From Streptomyces tendae (GTDB lineage Bacteria; Actinomycetota; Actinomycetes; Streptomycetales; Streptomycetaceae): a stretch of DNA of 64,000 bases. How positions within the stretch are numbered: the stretch's first letter is position 1; each line of letters begins with the position of its first letter. This document shows, in pieces, positions 50,022-60,577 of this stretch. The position numbers and the translations under genes are program-made. The stretch is from positions 466,626-530,625 of the forward strand of contig NZ_BMUY01000005.1 of NCBI RefSeq assembly GCF_014650435.1. Reading direction: 5' to 3'. The notes under the pieces are model-generated. The model had not been told where the DNA came from, did not search any database, and worked only from the letters and a program-made list of their open reading frames with translations.

Positions 50022-52907
<2,886 letters not shown>

Positions 52908-52971
52908 TGCGGAGGCCTCCTGGTCTGACGACCTTCGAGGGGCACCACGGCGCGGGTACCCGGACGGCCTC

Positions 52972-53176
52972 CCCCTCTGTCATCTCAACCTGAGAGCTTC
53001 ACCGGGCGAGCCCTGGGGCTCTCCCGGCTTTCACCGTCGGTGAGAGCGGAAGCCGTCGACACCCGCCCTGCTTTCCAGAGTGACCTCGTCCGTGCGGTAC
53101 GTGAGCCTGAGAGATTCCGGGGAGGATTTGCTCCTTCGGCGCCTCCGGTGGTGTCCGGAGGACTCTCCCGCGCGGG
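52972..53176 (-). promoter_or_regulatory. Tandem glycine riboswitch upstream of gcvP
   Basis: Two aptamers with glycine-riboswitch hallmarks lie in the gcvP leader on the minus strand. The first (about 53176-53100) has GGGAGAG, CCGAAGGAGCAA and the closing CTCTCAGGC. The second (about 53050-52972) has GGGAGAGCC, GGTGAAGCTCTCAGGT and a short following helix. A linker of about 50 bases separates them. The arrangement is typical of an ON switch. It ends about 65 bases before the gcvP start. Confidence 0.9.
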
Positions 53177-53331
53177 GTCAGCAGCCGTTTGCCAGCGTAC
53201 CAGCGAGGCCGTCGCACGGACTTCGAGTGGCCGACCGGGCCCTTGTGCTCTTTTGTAGTACTTACGGATGATTAGGCGGCTGGTGTGCCGACCCCAGTCC
53301 GGCCCAGTGGTGCGATCAAATGGAGGGCCCC

Positions 53332-53709
53332 GTGCGTACTGACATCGATCCGCGGAACCTGATCGGCCGCAAGGCGTTCGACCGGGACGGCACCAGAATC
53401 GGCACCGTGGACGAGGTCTACCTCGACGATGCCACCGGCGTCCCCGAGTGGGCGGCGATACGGACCGGCCTCTTCAGCAGGGACGCCTTCGTCCCCCTGG
53501 AGCCCAGCGAGCTGGTCGAGGGCGCACTGCGCGTGCCCTTCGACCGGGCGCTGATCAAGGAGGCGCCCGACTTCGGCGTCGGCCGACACCTCTCGCCGGA
53601 ACAGGAACTCCAGCTGTACCACCACTACGGCCTGGACGTGGCGGCCGGTCCCCCGCCGCCCGACCACGACTTCGGCAAGCTGGCCGGCCGGGGCAACGAC
53701 GACGGCTGA
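53332..53709 (+). CDS. PRC-barrel domain protein
   Basis: A 125-residue protein with a PRC-barrel beta-barrel (NLIGRKAFDRDGTRIGTVDEVYLDDATGVPEWAAIRTGLF) like those of photosynthetic reaction centre H subunits and RimM. The C-terminal part is Pro/Asp-rich. I chose the GTG at 53332, with GGAGG five bases upstream; an ATG at 53320 is also in frame. The last 85 bases overlap the 3' end of convergent dinB. It is divergent from gcvP. Function unknown, perhaps RNA or protein binding. Confidence 0.85.
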   Translation: MRTDIDPRNLIGRKAFDRDGTRIGTVDEVYLDDATGVPEWAAIRTGLFSRDAFVPLEPSELVEGALRVPFDRALIKEAPDFGVGRHLSPEQELQLYHHYGLDVAAGPPPPDHDFGKLAGRGNDDG

Positions 53710-55061
53710 CCGGCCTCGCCGCCCTCCGCCCCGGCGACCAGCGGCAGCGGATCCGCCGGGCTCAGCTCCGGATCGTCCACCGGGAAGGTCCGCACCCGCC
53801 CCACCCGCGAGTACGGCGTCTCGAACCGCACCGTGACCCGCCCGAGACCGCTGCCCTGCACCCAGCCGTGCCCCAGCTGCGCGTGCCGCACGTCGTGCCC
53901 GGCCGGCCACCGGCGCTCGGTGGGCGTGGGTCCGTGCTCCTCGGCGGGCTCGGTCTCGGGTTCCTCGGCCAGTTCCTCGGCCCGCCCCTCCGCGGCCTGC
54001 GCGAACAGGTCCTCCTGCGTGTAGTCGGCGAGCCCGCTGACCCCCACGCCGAGCAGTCGCACGCCGCCCGTGGTGTCCACCGAGTCCAGCAGTCTGGCGG
54101 CCGCCTCGCGCACCACCGCGGGGTCGTCGGTGGGGCCACGCAGGGTCTCGGAGCGGGTCAGCGTGGAGAAGTCGTATCTGCGCACCTTGAGCACGATGGT
54201 CCGCCCGGACAGGCCGGAGGCGCGCAGCCGCCGCACACAGCGGTCCGCCAGCCGTCCCACCTCGACTCCGACCCGCACCCGGTCGTGGATGTCCACGTCG
54301 TAGGTGTCCTCGACCGACACCGATTTGGTCTCCCGCTCGGCCACCACCGGCCGCTCGTCACGCGCCAGCGCCATGGCGTACAGCGCGTGGCCGTGCGCCT
54401 TGCCCAGCAGCCGCACCAGCTCGTCCTCCCCCGCCTCGGCGATCTCGCCGACCGTGGTGATCCCGGCCCGCCGCAGATGGTCGCCCGTGGCCGGTCCCAC
54501 GCCGGGCAGCGTGCGCACCGTCATCGGCTCCAGCATGGCCCGCTCCGTCCCCGGCGGAATGAGGACCAGTCCGTCGGGCTTGGCCTCCTCCGAGGCGATC
54601 TTGGCGAGCATCTTGGAGGCGGCGAGCCCCACGGACCCGGTGAGGCCGGTGACGGTGCGGATGTCCGTGCGCAGCTTCGCCCCGGCCAGTCGCGCCGACT
54701 CCGCGTCCCAGGCCGTCCCGCCGGCCTCCAGGTCCACGAACGCCTCGTCCAGGCTCAGCGGCTCCACCAGCGGCGACAGCTCCCGCAGCAGCCGCATCAC
54801 CTGCTCGCTGATCGACCGGTAGAGCTCGAAGCGCGGAACGAGGTAGGCGGCGTGCGGCGCGAGCCGGCGGGCCTGGCCCATCGGCATCGCGGAGTGCACG
54901 CCGAACACCCGGGCCTCGTACGAACAGGTGGCGACCACGCCGCGCGGCCCGAGGCCTCCCACCACCACGGCCTTCCCGCGCAGGCTCGGCTTGGACGCCT
55001 GCTCCACCGAGGCGAAGAAGGCATCCATGTCGAGATGCAGGATCGTGGGCGCGGGTCTCAC
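53625..55061 (-). CDS. dinB: DNA polymerase IV (Y-family)
   Basis: An error-prone translesion polymerase of 478 residues. The active site has ILHLDMDAFFASVEQ with the metal-binding Asp and YSISEQ-like YRSISEQ; PLSLDEAFVDL carries the catalytic Asp-Glu. The steric and fingers segment ATCSYEARVFGVHSAMP follows, then the HhH (RTLPGVGPATGDHL) and little-finger domains. About 110 C-terminal residues beyond the usual length are acidic and low-complexity, and I see no beta-clamp QxxLF motif there except QEDLF. It overlaps the convergent PRC gene. Confidence 0.95.
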   Translation of the reverse strand: MRPAPTILHLDMDAFFASVEQASKPSLRGKAVVVGGLGPRGVVATCSYEARVFGVHSAMPMGQARRLAPHAAYLVPRFELYRSISEQVMRLLRELSPLVEPLSLDEAFVDLEAGGTAWDAESARLAGAKLRTDIRTVTGLTGSVGLAASKMLAKIASEEAKPDGLVLIPPGTERAMLEPMTVRTLPGVGPATGDHLRRAGITTVGEIAEAGEDELVRLLGKAHGHALYAMALARDERPVVAERETKSVSVEDTYDVDIHDRVRVGVEVGRLADRCVRRLRASGLSGRTIVLKVRRYDFSTLTRSETLRGPTDDPAVVREAAARLLDSVDTTGGVRLLGVGVSGLADYTQEDLFAQAAEGRAEELAEEPETEPAEEHGPTPTERRWPAGHDVRHAQLGHGWVQGSGLGRVTVRFETPYSRVGRVRTFPVDDPELSPADPLPLVAGAEGGEAGQPSSLPRPASLPKSWSGGGGPAATSRP

Positions 55062-55134
55062 ATCTCCGATGCTGCCCTACGCCACTGACAATCCCGCCAT
55101 GACCGGCAGGACGGAGCCGGCCGCGCCACGGGAC

Positions 55135-55821
<687 letters not shown>

Positions 55822-55889
55822 GCCGACCTCCGTCCTTGACCTGCCTCCTCGAAGGTAGGCAGTCACCAAGGGTGCGTCAACGATCGCCA

Positions 55890-55907
55890 CACTCGGCACG
55901 CCGAGTG
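55890..55907. promoter_or_regulatory. Inverted repeat upstream of the MerR gene
   Basis: CACTCGGC and GCCGAGTG are perfect 8-base arms around AC, too close together to make a normal hairpin. The site is 69 bases before the MerR start. MerR regulators bind such closely spaced dyads, often between -35 and -10. Confidence 0.5.
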
Positions 55908-55983
55908 ATAATCACCCTACGAGTGGTTTCCCGTGCCCTGTCCCGGGAAAGGCTAGCCGGATGTGCGCGGACGGGGCCGCGTC

Positions 55984-56457
55984 TCACTGGTTACTGGTCC
56001 CGAAGTCCTCGGGCGAGATCTGGTCGAGGAACTCGCGGAACTTCTCCACCTCGTCCTCCTGCTCGTCCGGAATGGCGATGCCCGCGTCGTCGAGGACCGT
56101 GTCGCTGCCGTAGATCGGCGTACCGGTGCGCAGGGCCAGCGCTATGGCGTCGGAGGGCCTGGCACTGACCTCGACCCCGCTCGCGAAGACCAGCTCGGCG
56201 TAGAAGACCCCGTCACGCAGGTCGGTGATGCGCACTTCCGTGAGCTCCTGGCCGACGGCTTCCAGCACGTCCTTGAACAGGTCGTGGGTCAGCGGCCGTG
56301 CGGGCGCCATGCCCTGCTGGGCGAAGGCGATCGCCGTCGCTTCCCCAGGTCCGATCCAGATGGGAAGGTAACGGTCGCCGCCCACCTCGCGCAGCAGCAC
56401 GATCGGCTGGTTGGAGGGCATCTCGACCCGGACACCTACGACATCGAGCTCGTTCAC
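55984..56457 (-). CDS. Bifunctional nuclease-family protein (DUF151)
   Basis: A 157-residue protein that matches the BFN/DUF151 family: MNELDVVGVRVEMPSNQPIVLL, RYLPIWIGPGEATAIAF and SARPSDAIALALRTGTPIY are conserved blocks. Plant and thermophile members show RNase/DNase activity, but the actinobacterial role is unproven. It lies between two MerR-type regulators on the same strand; in mycobacteria the corresponding gene (Rv1829) has the same neighbours as far as I recall. Confidence 0.9.
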   Translation of the reverse strand: MNELDVVGVRVEMPSNQPIVLLREVGGDRYLPIWIGPGEATAIAFAQQGMAPARPLTHDLFKDVLEAVGQELTEVRITDLRDGVFYAELVFASGVEVSARPSDAIALALRTGTPIYGSDTVLDDAGIAIPDEQEDEVEKFREFLDQISPEDFGTSNQ

Positions 56458-56500
56458 ACAGCAACCCTAGGCCGTGCCCGGGACGTTTGGGTAGTCGGGC

Positions 56501-56605
56501 CGGGATCGGGTGGGCGATCCGGGTCCGGATCGGGTGGGCGATCCCGGTCCGGAACCTGTCGGTGTTGCGGGGTCCGGATCGGGTGGTGACCCGGATCCCC
56601 GTTCC
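56501..56605. repeat. Short tandem GC repeats and hairpin between genes
   Basis: A unit of about 24 bases with core GGATCGGGTGGGCGATCC occurs twice head to tail (56501-56549). A diverged third copy at 56574-56598 folds as GGATCGGGT / ACCCGGATCC around GGTG. The region lies between the end of the FtsR-like gene and the start of the nuclease gene. The third copy may act as a terminator. Confidence 0.6.
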
Positions 56606-56613
56606 CGCCCGGT

Positions 56614-57351
56614 TCAGGGCAGTCGCACGCCCAGGGCGGTCTGCACCAGCGCGGCGTGCAGCTTCACCGCGAGACCCGCCAGCTCCTTCGTGCGGGCTTC
56701 CGCGTGTGCCCTGGTCTGGGGGTTGCGGTGCCGCTTCAGCGGGGCCACCACCTGGTCCACGAGCCCGGCCTCCCGGTCGGCGGCGGCCTTCATCACCCGC
56801 AGGTGCCGCGGCTCGATACCGAAGCGCCCCAGCTGCAGCACCAGCGACGCCACGGTGACCGCCTCGGCGTCGTACGCCCCGTCCGGCAGCGGGGCGAGCA
56901 GCCCGTACGACTCCCACTCCTTGAGCTCCTGGTCGTCGATCCCGGCCGTGGCCAGCAGCTCGTCCCGGCCGATCCTGGCCACCGTCGGCGCCTCGGCGGA
57001 CTCCGGTACGGCCTCGCCGTCCCGCTGCCGGCCGACCCGTGGCAGCGCGACGGCCTCGCCCCGCTCCACGGCGTCCAGATGCTCGCGGATCACCTTGAGC
57101 GGCAGGTAGTGGTCCCGCTGCATGCGCAGCACCTGGGCCAGCCGCTCGACGTCGTGCGCACTGAACTTGCGATACCCGGCCGGGGTCCGCCGCGGCTCGA
57201 CGAGCCCCTCAGACTCCAGGAACCGGATCTTGGAGATGGTGATGTCGGGGAACTCGTCACGCAGTGCGTTCAGCACCGCGCCGATGCTCATCAGCCCACT
57301 GTCCGTGGCGGCGGCGCCTTGCCCGGCACCGCCGCTCGGTGTTTGAAACAT
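56614..57351 (-). CDS. MerR-family regulator, FtsR-like
   Basis: A 245-residue protein. The MerR HTH covers residues 20-90 (MSIGAVLNALRDEFPDITISKIRFLESEGLVEPRRTPAGYRKFS). A central linker is followed by a second helical region (RDELLATAGIDDQELKEWESYGLLAPLPDG) that looks like a repeated winged-helix motif. In corynebacteria the homologue next to the FHA gene is FtsR, an activator of ftsZ, and Rv1828 is its mycobacterial counterpart. A role in cell-division control is therefore inferred. Confidence 0.88.
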   Translation of the reverse strand: MFQTPSGGAGQGAAATDSGLMSIGAVLNALRDEFPDITISKIRFLESEGLVEPRRTPAGYRKFSAHDVERLAQVLRMQRDHYLPLKVIREHLDAVERGEAVALPRVGRQRDGEAVPESAEAPTVARIGRDELLATAGIDDQELKEWESYGLLAPLPDGAYDAEAVTVASLVLQLGRFGIEPRHLRVMKAAADREAGLVDQVVAPLKRHRNPQTRAHAEARTKELAGLAVKLHAALVQTALGVRLP

Positions 57352-57395
57352 GGACCTTCCCTGGAGGTTCCCCGGGCGCGCGGCCCGGGGGCGGG

Positions 57396-58205
57396 TCAGT
57401 AACCCCGCTGGCTCGCGTAGAACACCAGCCGGTACTTGCCGATCTGCACCTCGTCACCGTTCGACAGGGCGACCTGGTCGATGCGCTCCCGGTTGACGTA
57501 GGTGCCGTTCAGGCTGCCGACGTCGGCGACCGTGAACGAGCCGTCCGGGCTGCGCCGGAACTCCACGTGACGGCGCGAGACCGTCACGTCGTCCAGGAAG
57601 ATGTCGCTCTGCGGGTGACGGCCGGCGGTGGTCAGCTCGCCGTCGAGCAGGAAGCGGCTGCCCGAGTTCGGACCGCGGCGCACCACCAGGAGCGCGGAGC
57701 CCAGCGGCAGCGCGTCCACGGCCGCCTGCGCCTCGGGAGAGAGCGCCGGCATCGCCGTCTGACCGGTGACCTCGGCGTCGTAGGCCTCCAGACCGGAGAT
57801 GGAGATCGTCGAGGTGGTCTCGGACGCACGCTCCGGGACCGCGCCGGGCCGCAGCGGAGCGCCGCAGTTCGAGCAGAAGCGGCTGTTCTCCGCGTTGCGG
57901 TTGCCGCACCTCGTACACACCAGGGCCGACATGGACGGATCCTCCTGCCGCGGCTGCCCCGCCGGGGCATTCGACGCGTACGGGTCGGGGTTGAACCCTC
58001 CACCCGTACCTGAGGCCGAGGGCTGGCCGAAACCTATGCCGCCGGACTGAGCAGGGTCAACAGACGGCGCGCCCGGACCACCCACCTGGTCCCGGTACAT
58101 CGGGCGTGGGCCCTCCGCGTCGGGCTGTGCGCGATGACGGGCGGTCGCGTTGTCGCCGCTGCCCTCTCGCGCGCTCTTGCCGAACAACTTCGCAAACAAC
58201 TTCAC
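57396..58205 (-). CDS. FHA-domain protein, GarA/OdhI-like, with zinc ribbon
   Basis: A 269-residue protein. A long disordered N-terminus leads to a zinc ribbon (CTRCGNRNAENSRFCSNCG). Next comes SETTSTISISG, which resembles the double-Thr phosphorylation motif of GarA. The C-terminal FHA domain has GRHPQSDIFLDDVTVSRRHVEF and NGTYVNRERI. GarA and OdhI inhibit 2-oxoglutarate dehydrogenase and glutamate enzymes unless phosphorylated by PknB/PknG-type kinases. The extra N-terminal 150 residues differ from GarA (about 160 aa total). Likely a nutrient-signalling switch. Confidence 0.9.
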   Translation of the reverse strand: MKLFAKLFGKSAREGSGDNATARHRAQPDAEGPRPMYRDQVGGPGAPSVDPAQSGGIGFGQPSASGTGGGFNPDPYASNAPAGQPRQEDPSMSALVCTRCGNRNAENSRFCSNCGAPLRPGAVPERASETTSTISISGLEAYDAEVTGQTAMPALSPEAQAAVDALPLGSALLVVRRGPNSGSRFLLDGELTTAGRHPQSDIFLDDVTVSRRHVEFRRSPDGSFTVADVGSLNGTYVNRERIDQVALSNGDEVQIGKYRLVFYASQRGY

Positions 58206-58395
58206 GGGCGATTCCCCTTGACCGAAACAGACCCGCCCGTGGGGCAGGACGAACCCTTACTGAACGCACTGGCCGACCCGGACACCTTCACAACGTCCGT
58301 CTCCACCAGACAGTTTCCACCACGCACCACCCAATCGGTGCGCCGACCCCCCGCAACCTCATGCCCTCGCCGGACGTCCCCCATGCACCCTCGGT

Positions 58396-59244
58396 TCACT
58401 GGGAGGACGACCGAGCGTAGTCAGGCCGCTCCGCCGCTCGCAAGGCGTCCACGACGATCTTGCTCGACCGCTCAACAGTAACGGTGGCCTGTTCCTTCTC
58501 CAGAGTCTGCACCACTCCTCCAGGAATGTTGAGAGCCGGTTCGAGGTCCTGCGGCTTGCCGATGACCTGGAAACGATAGGGCGCGTTGATCTTGTTCCCG
58601 TCGACGCTGACGGAGTTGTCGGCGTCCGCGAGATACGTGCCGGCGACCACCCGTACGCCGTTCACCTGGATCGCCTCCGCACCCGCCGCGCGCAGCTCCT
58701 GGATGGCGTCGAGCAGCATGTCCGCCTCGACCGTCCCCTTCGTGTCCTCGATGGTCACCGTGATCCCGGGCCCCTGCGCGGCCACGGTGCCCGCGAGAAT
58801 GCCCAGTTGCCGCTCCTTCTCGAGCGTCTGCTTGCGGGCCTCCTCCGCCTGGTCGGAGCTGTTCTCCAGCTCGTCGCGCTGCTTCTCGAGGCCCTGCTTC
58901 TCGTCTTCAAGACGCTGAGTACGGTCGTCCAGTTCATCGAGGATGCGGACCAGATCCTCCTGGCGGGCACCACGCAGCGCGCTGTCGCTGTCACTGTTGG
59001 ACGCCACCTGGACCGCGAGGCCGAATCCGAGCCCGAACAGGAGCAGGGCGACGATGAGTTGCGCCCGGGTGAGACGCGGCGGCCACAGCCCCTTCAGGAG
59101 CCGCTGCCTGCCGGTCAGTCCGTTCCGCTCCGGCCGCGCACCCTGCGGGTCACCGGGCGCCGACGGCGAGGGCGGCACTTCGTCGGGCAGCTCCTCGCGC
59201 AGCCTGTTGGCGGGCTGCTCCTCGTGGTCGCTCATCCGCCTCAC
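58396..59244 (-). CDS. DUF881-family membrane-anchored protein
   Basis: A 282-residue protein. A charged N-terminal cytoplasmic part of about 60 residues, one membrane helix (LIVALLLFGLGFGLAVQVA), a coiled coil (residues 95-150, RILDELDDRTQRLEDEKQGLEKQ), then an external DUF881 domain (GPGITVTIEDTKG, VNGVRVVAGTYL). Its GTG overlaps the stop of the small basic protein gene. DUF881 genes commonly lie with division or envelope genes; function unknown. An ATG at 59235 is an alternative start. Confidence 0.88.
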   Translation of the reverse strand: MRRMSDHEEQPANRLREELPDEVPPSPSAPGDPQGARPERNGLTGRQRLLKGLWPPRLTRAQLIVALLLFGLGFGLAVQVASNSDSDSALRGARQEDLVRILDELDDRTQRLEDEKQGLEKQRDELENSSDQAEEARKQTLEKERQLGILAGTVAAQGPGITVTIEDTKGTVEADMLLDAIQELRAAGAEAIQVNGVRVVAGTYLADADNSVSVDGNKINAPYRFQVIGKPQDLEPALNIPGGVVQTLEKEQATVTVERSSKIVVDALRAAERPDYARSSSQ

Positions 59245-59573
59245 GCCCGGAAGACGTGGCGTCGGATCGCCGCGGCGTTGGAGAAGATCCGGATGCCGAG
59301 GACCACCACGACACCGGTGGACAGCTGGGCGCCGACGCCCAGCTTGTCGCCCAGGAACACGATCAGCGCGGCCACGACCACGTTCGACAGGAACGACACC
59401 ACGAAGACCTTGTCGTCGAAGATGCCGTCGAGCATGGCCCGCAGACCACCGAAGACGGCGTCCAGCGCCGCCACGACGGCGATCGGCAGATACGGCTCCA
59501 CGGCCGCCGGCACCTCGGGCCGGACCAGCAATCCGGCCACGACTCCCACGACGAGGCCCAGTACGGCGATCAC
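59241..59573 (-). CDS. Small basic protein (DUF1290, Sbp-like)
   Basis: A 110-residue membrane protein with three hydrophobic segments (MIAVLGLVVGVVAGLLV; VSFLSNVVVAALIVFLGDKLG; TGVVVVLGIRIFSN). It matches DUF1290, which also sits next to ftsZ-type genes in Bacillus (sbp). It is embedded between two DUF881 genes with four-base overlaps on both sides, so all three are tightly coupled and probably form a complex. Confidence 0.92.
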   Translation of the reverse strand: MIAVLGLVVGVVAGLLVRPEVPAAVEPYLPIAVVAALDAVFGGLRAMLDGIFDDKVFVVSFLSNVVVAALIVFLGDKLGVGAQLSTGVVVVLGIRIFSNAAAIRRHVFRA

Positions 59574-60478
59574 GATGTGCCCTTCTCGGATATCGGTTGT
59601 GCTGTACGTACGATCACACTCGGTGCGGCCGGCAGCTTGAGGTCGTCCGCGACGGAGATCGCGGTCCGGATGCCGTAGCTCTCCTCCAGGGCATGCAGGT
59701 ACAGCCCGTCGGCGCTGTCCTGGAACCCCCTGCTGAGCTGCTCCCCGGCCCCTACCGCGAGCACCGTGTACGGCGGCACCAGCGGCCTGTTGTCGACCAG
59801 TATCGCGTCACCTGCGGCCCTGATCGCCGACAGTGCCGTCAGACGCTGGCCGTTGATGGAGATCGCCTCGGCGCCGGACTCCCACAGCCCGTTGACCACC
59901 CGCTGCATGTCCCGGTCCCGCAGCCGGCCCGTGTCGGAGAACCCGGAGGTGCCGCGCGGCTGCCCGTCGGCGCCCGTGCCGCTGACGTCCTTGGCGTCGT
60001 TCACCACGAGCTTCACGCCGGGGCCGTGCACCTCCACCGCACCGGACAGGATGCCCACCAGGTCGGACCGGTCGCCGTCGCCGCTCTTCTCCAGCGCCTC
60101 GCGCCGACGTGTGTTCACTTCGTCGCGCAGCTCGTCGACGGCCTTCTCCAGCTTGTCGGCCGCCGAGGTCTCCCCCTCTATGCGGTCGACCAGCTCCTCA
60201 CGCTCCTTCGCGACGACGGGAGCGGCGACCCGCGCCTGGGCCGCGCCGACCGTCACGACCAGGGCCGCGAGGACCAGACCGGCCGCCAGGCCCAGCTTCG
60301 CGCGCACCGTCTTGGGCATGCCGCCACTGCCGTCGGCCTTCTTCCGCGCGGCGGCCTCGGCGTATCCGTCGTCGAGGCTGTGGTCCATGACGTTGGTGAG
60401 CAGGGACATGGACGCGTCCGGGCGCGCGGGCCGCGTGGATGTGCTCCGAACGGGGGGTGGCTGCGGCATGCCGCACAT
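59570..60478 (-). CDS. DUF881-family membrane-anchored protein
   Basis: A 302-residue protein with the same architecture as the second DUF881 product: N-terminal cytoplasmic region, one helix (LGLAAGLVLAALVVTVGAAQA), coiled coil (residues 95-130), and an external DUF881 domain (GPGVKLVVNDAK, SINGQRLTALSAIR). It is the first gene of the DUF881-Sbp-DUF881 unit. Starts at 60478 (GTG) and 60469 (ATG) both lack strong ribosome sites. Confidence 0.88.
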   Translation of the reverse strand: MCGMPQPPPVRSTSTRPARPDASMSLLTNVMDHSLDDGYAEAAARKKADGSGGMPKTVRAKLGLAAGLVLAALVVTVGAAQARVAAPVVAKEREELVDRIEGETSAADKLEKAVDELRDEVNTRRREALEKSGDGDRSDLVGILSGAVEVHGPGVKLVVNDAKDVSGTGADGQPRGTSGFSDTGRLRDRDMQRVVNGLWESGAEAISINGQRLTALSAIRAAGDAILVDNRPLVPPYTVLAVGAGEQLSRGFQDSADGLYLHALEESYGIRTAISVADDLKLPAAPSVIVRTAQPISEKGTS

Positions 60479-60518
60479 CGTCGCACGCCACCGCCACTAC
60501 CTCCGAACGGCCCCACCG

Positions 60519-60560
60519 GCGTGCCGGACAGGCCCCCTTGGGGACACTTGTCCGGCACGC
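60519..60560 (-). terminator. Hairpin terminator after the nucleotidyltransferase gene
   Basis: A perfect 12-base stem, GCGTGCCGGACA (60519-60530) with TGTCCGGCACGC (60549-60560), and further C/G pairing inside. It lies 18 bases past the minus-strand stop at 60578 and separates that gene from the DUF881 unit. Confidence 0.75.
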
Positions 60561-60577
60561 ACGCGTGCGGTGCGTTA

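Noticed and set aside
56501..56605. Repeats considered as a CRISPR array
   Set aside because: Units are contiguous without spacers, number only two to three, and no cas genes are nearby.
58202..58399. Possible gene in the gap before the FHA gene, where gcvH occurs in mycobacteria
   Set aside because: The 65-codon frame has no lipoyl-lysine motif and poor codon bias; it is more likely the FHA gene leader.
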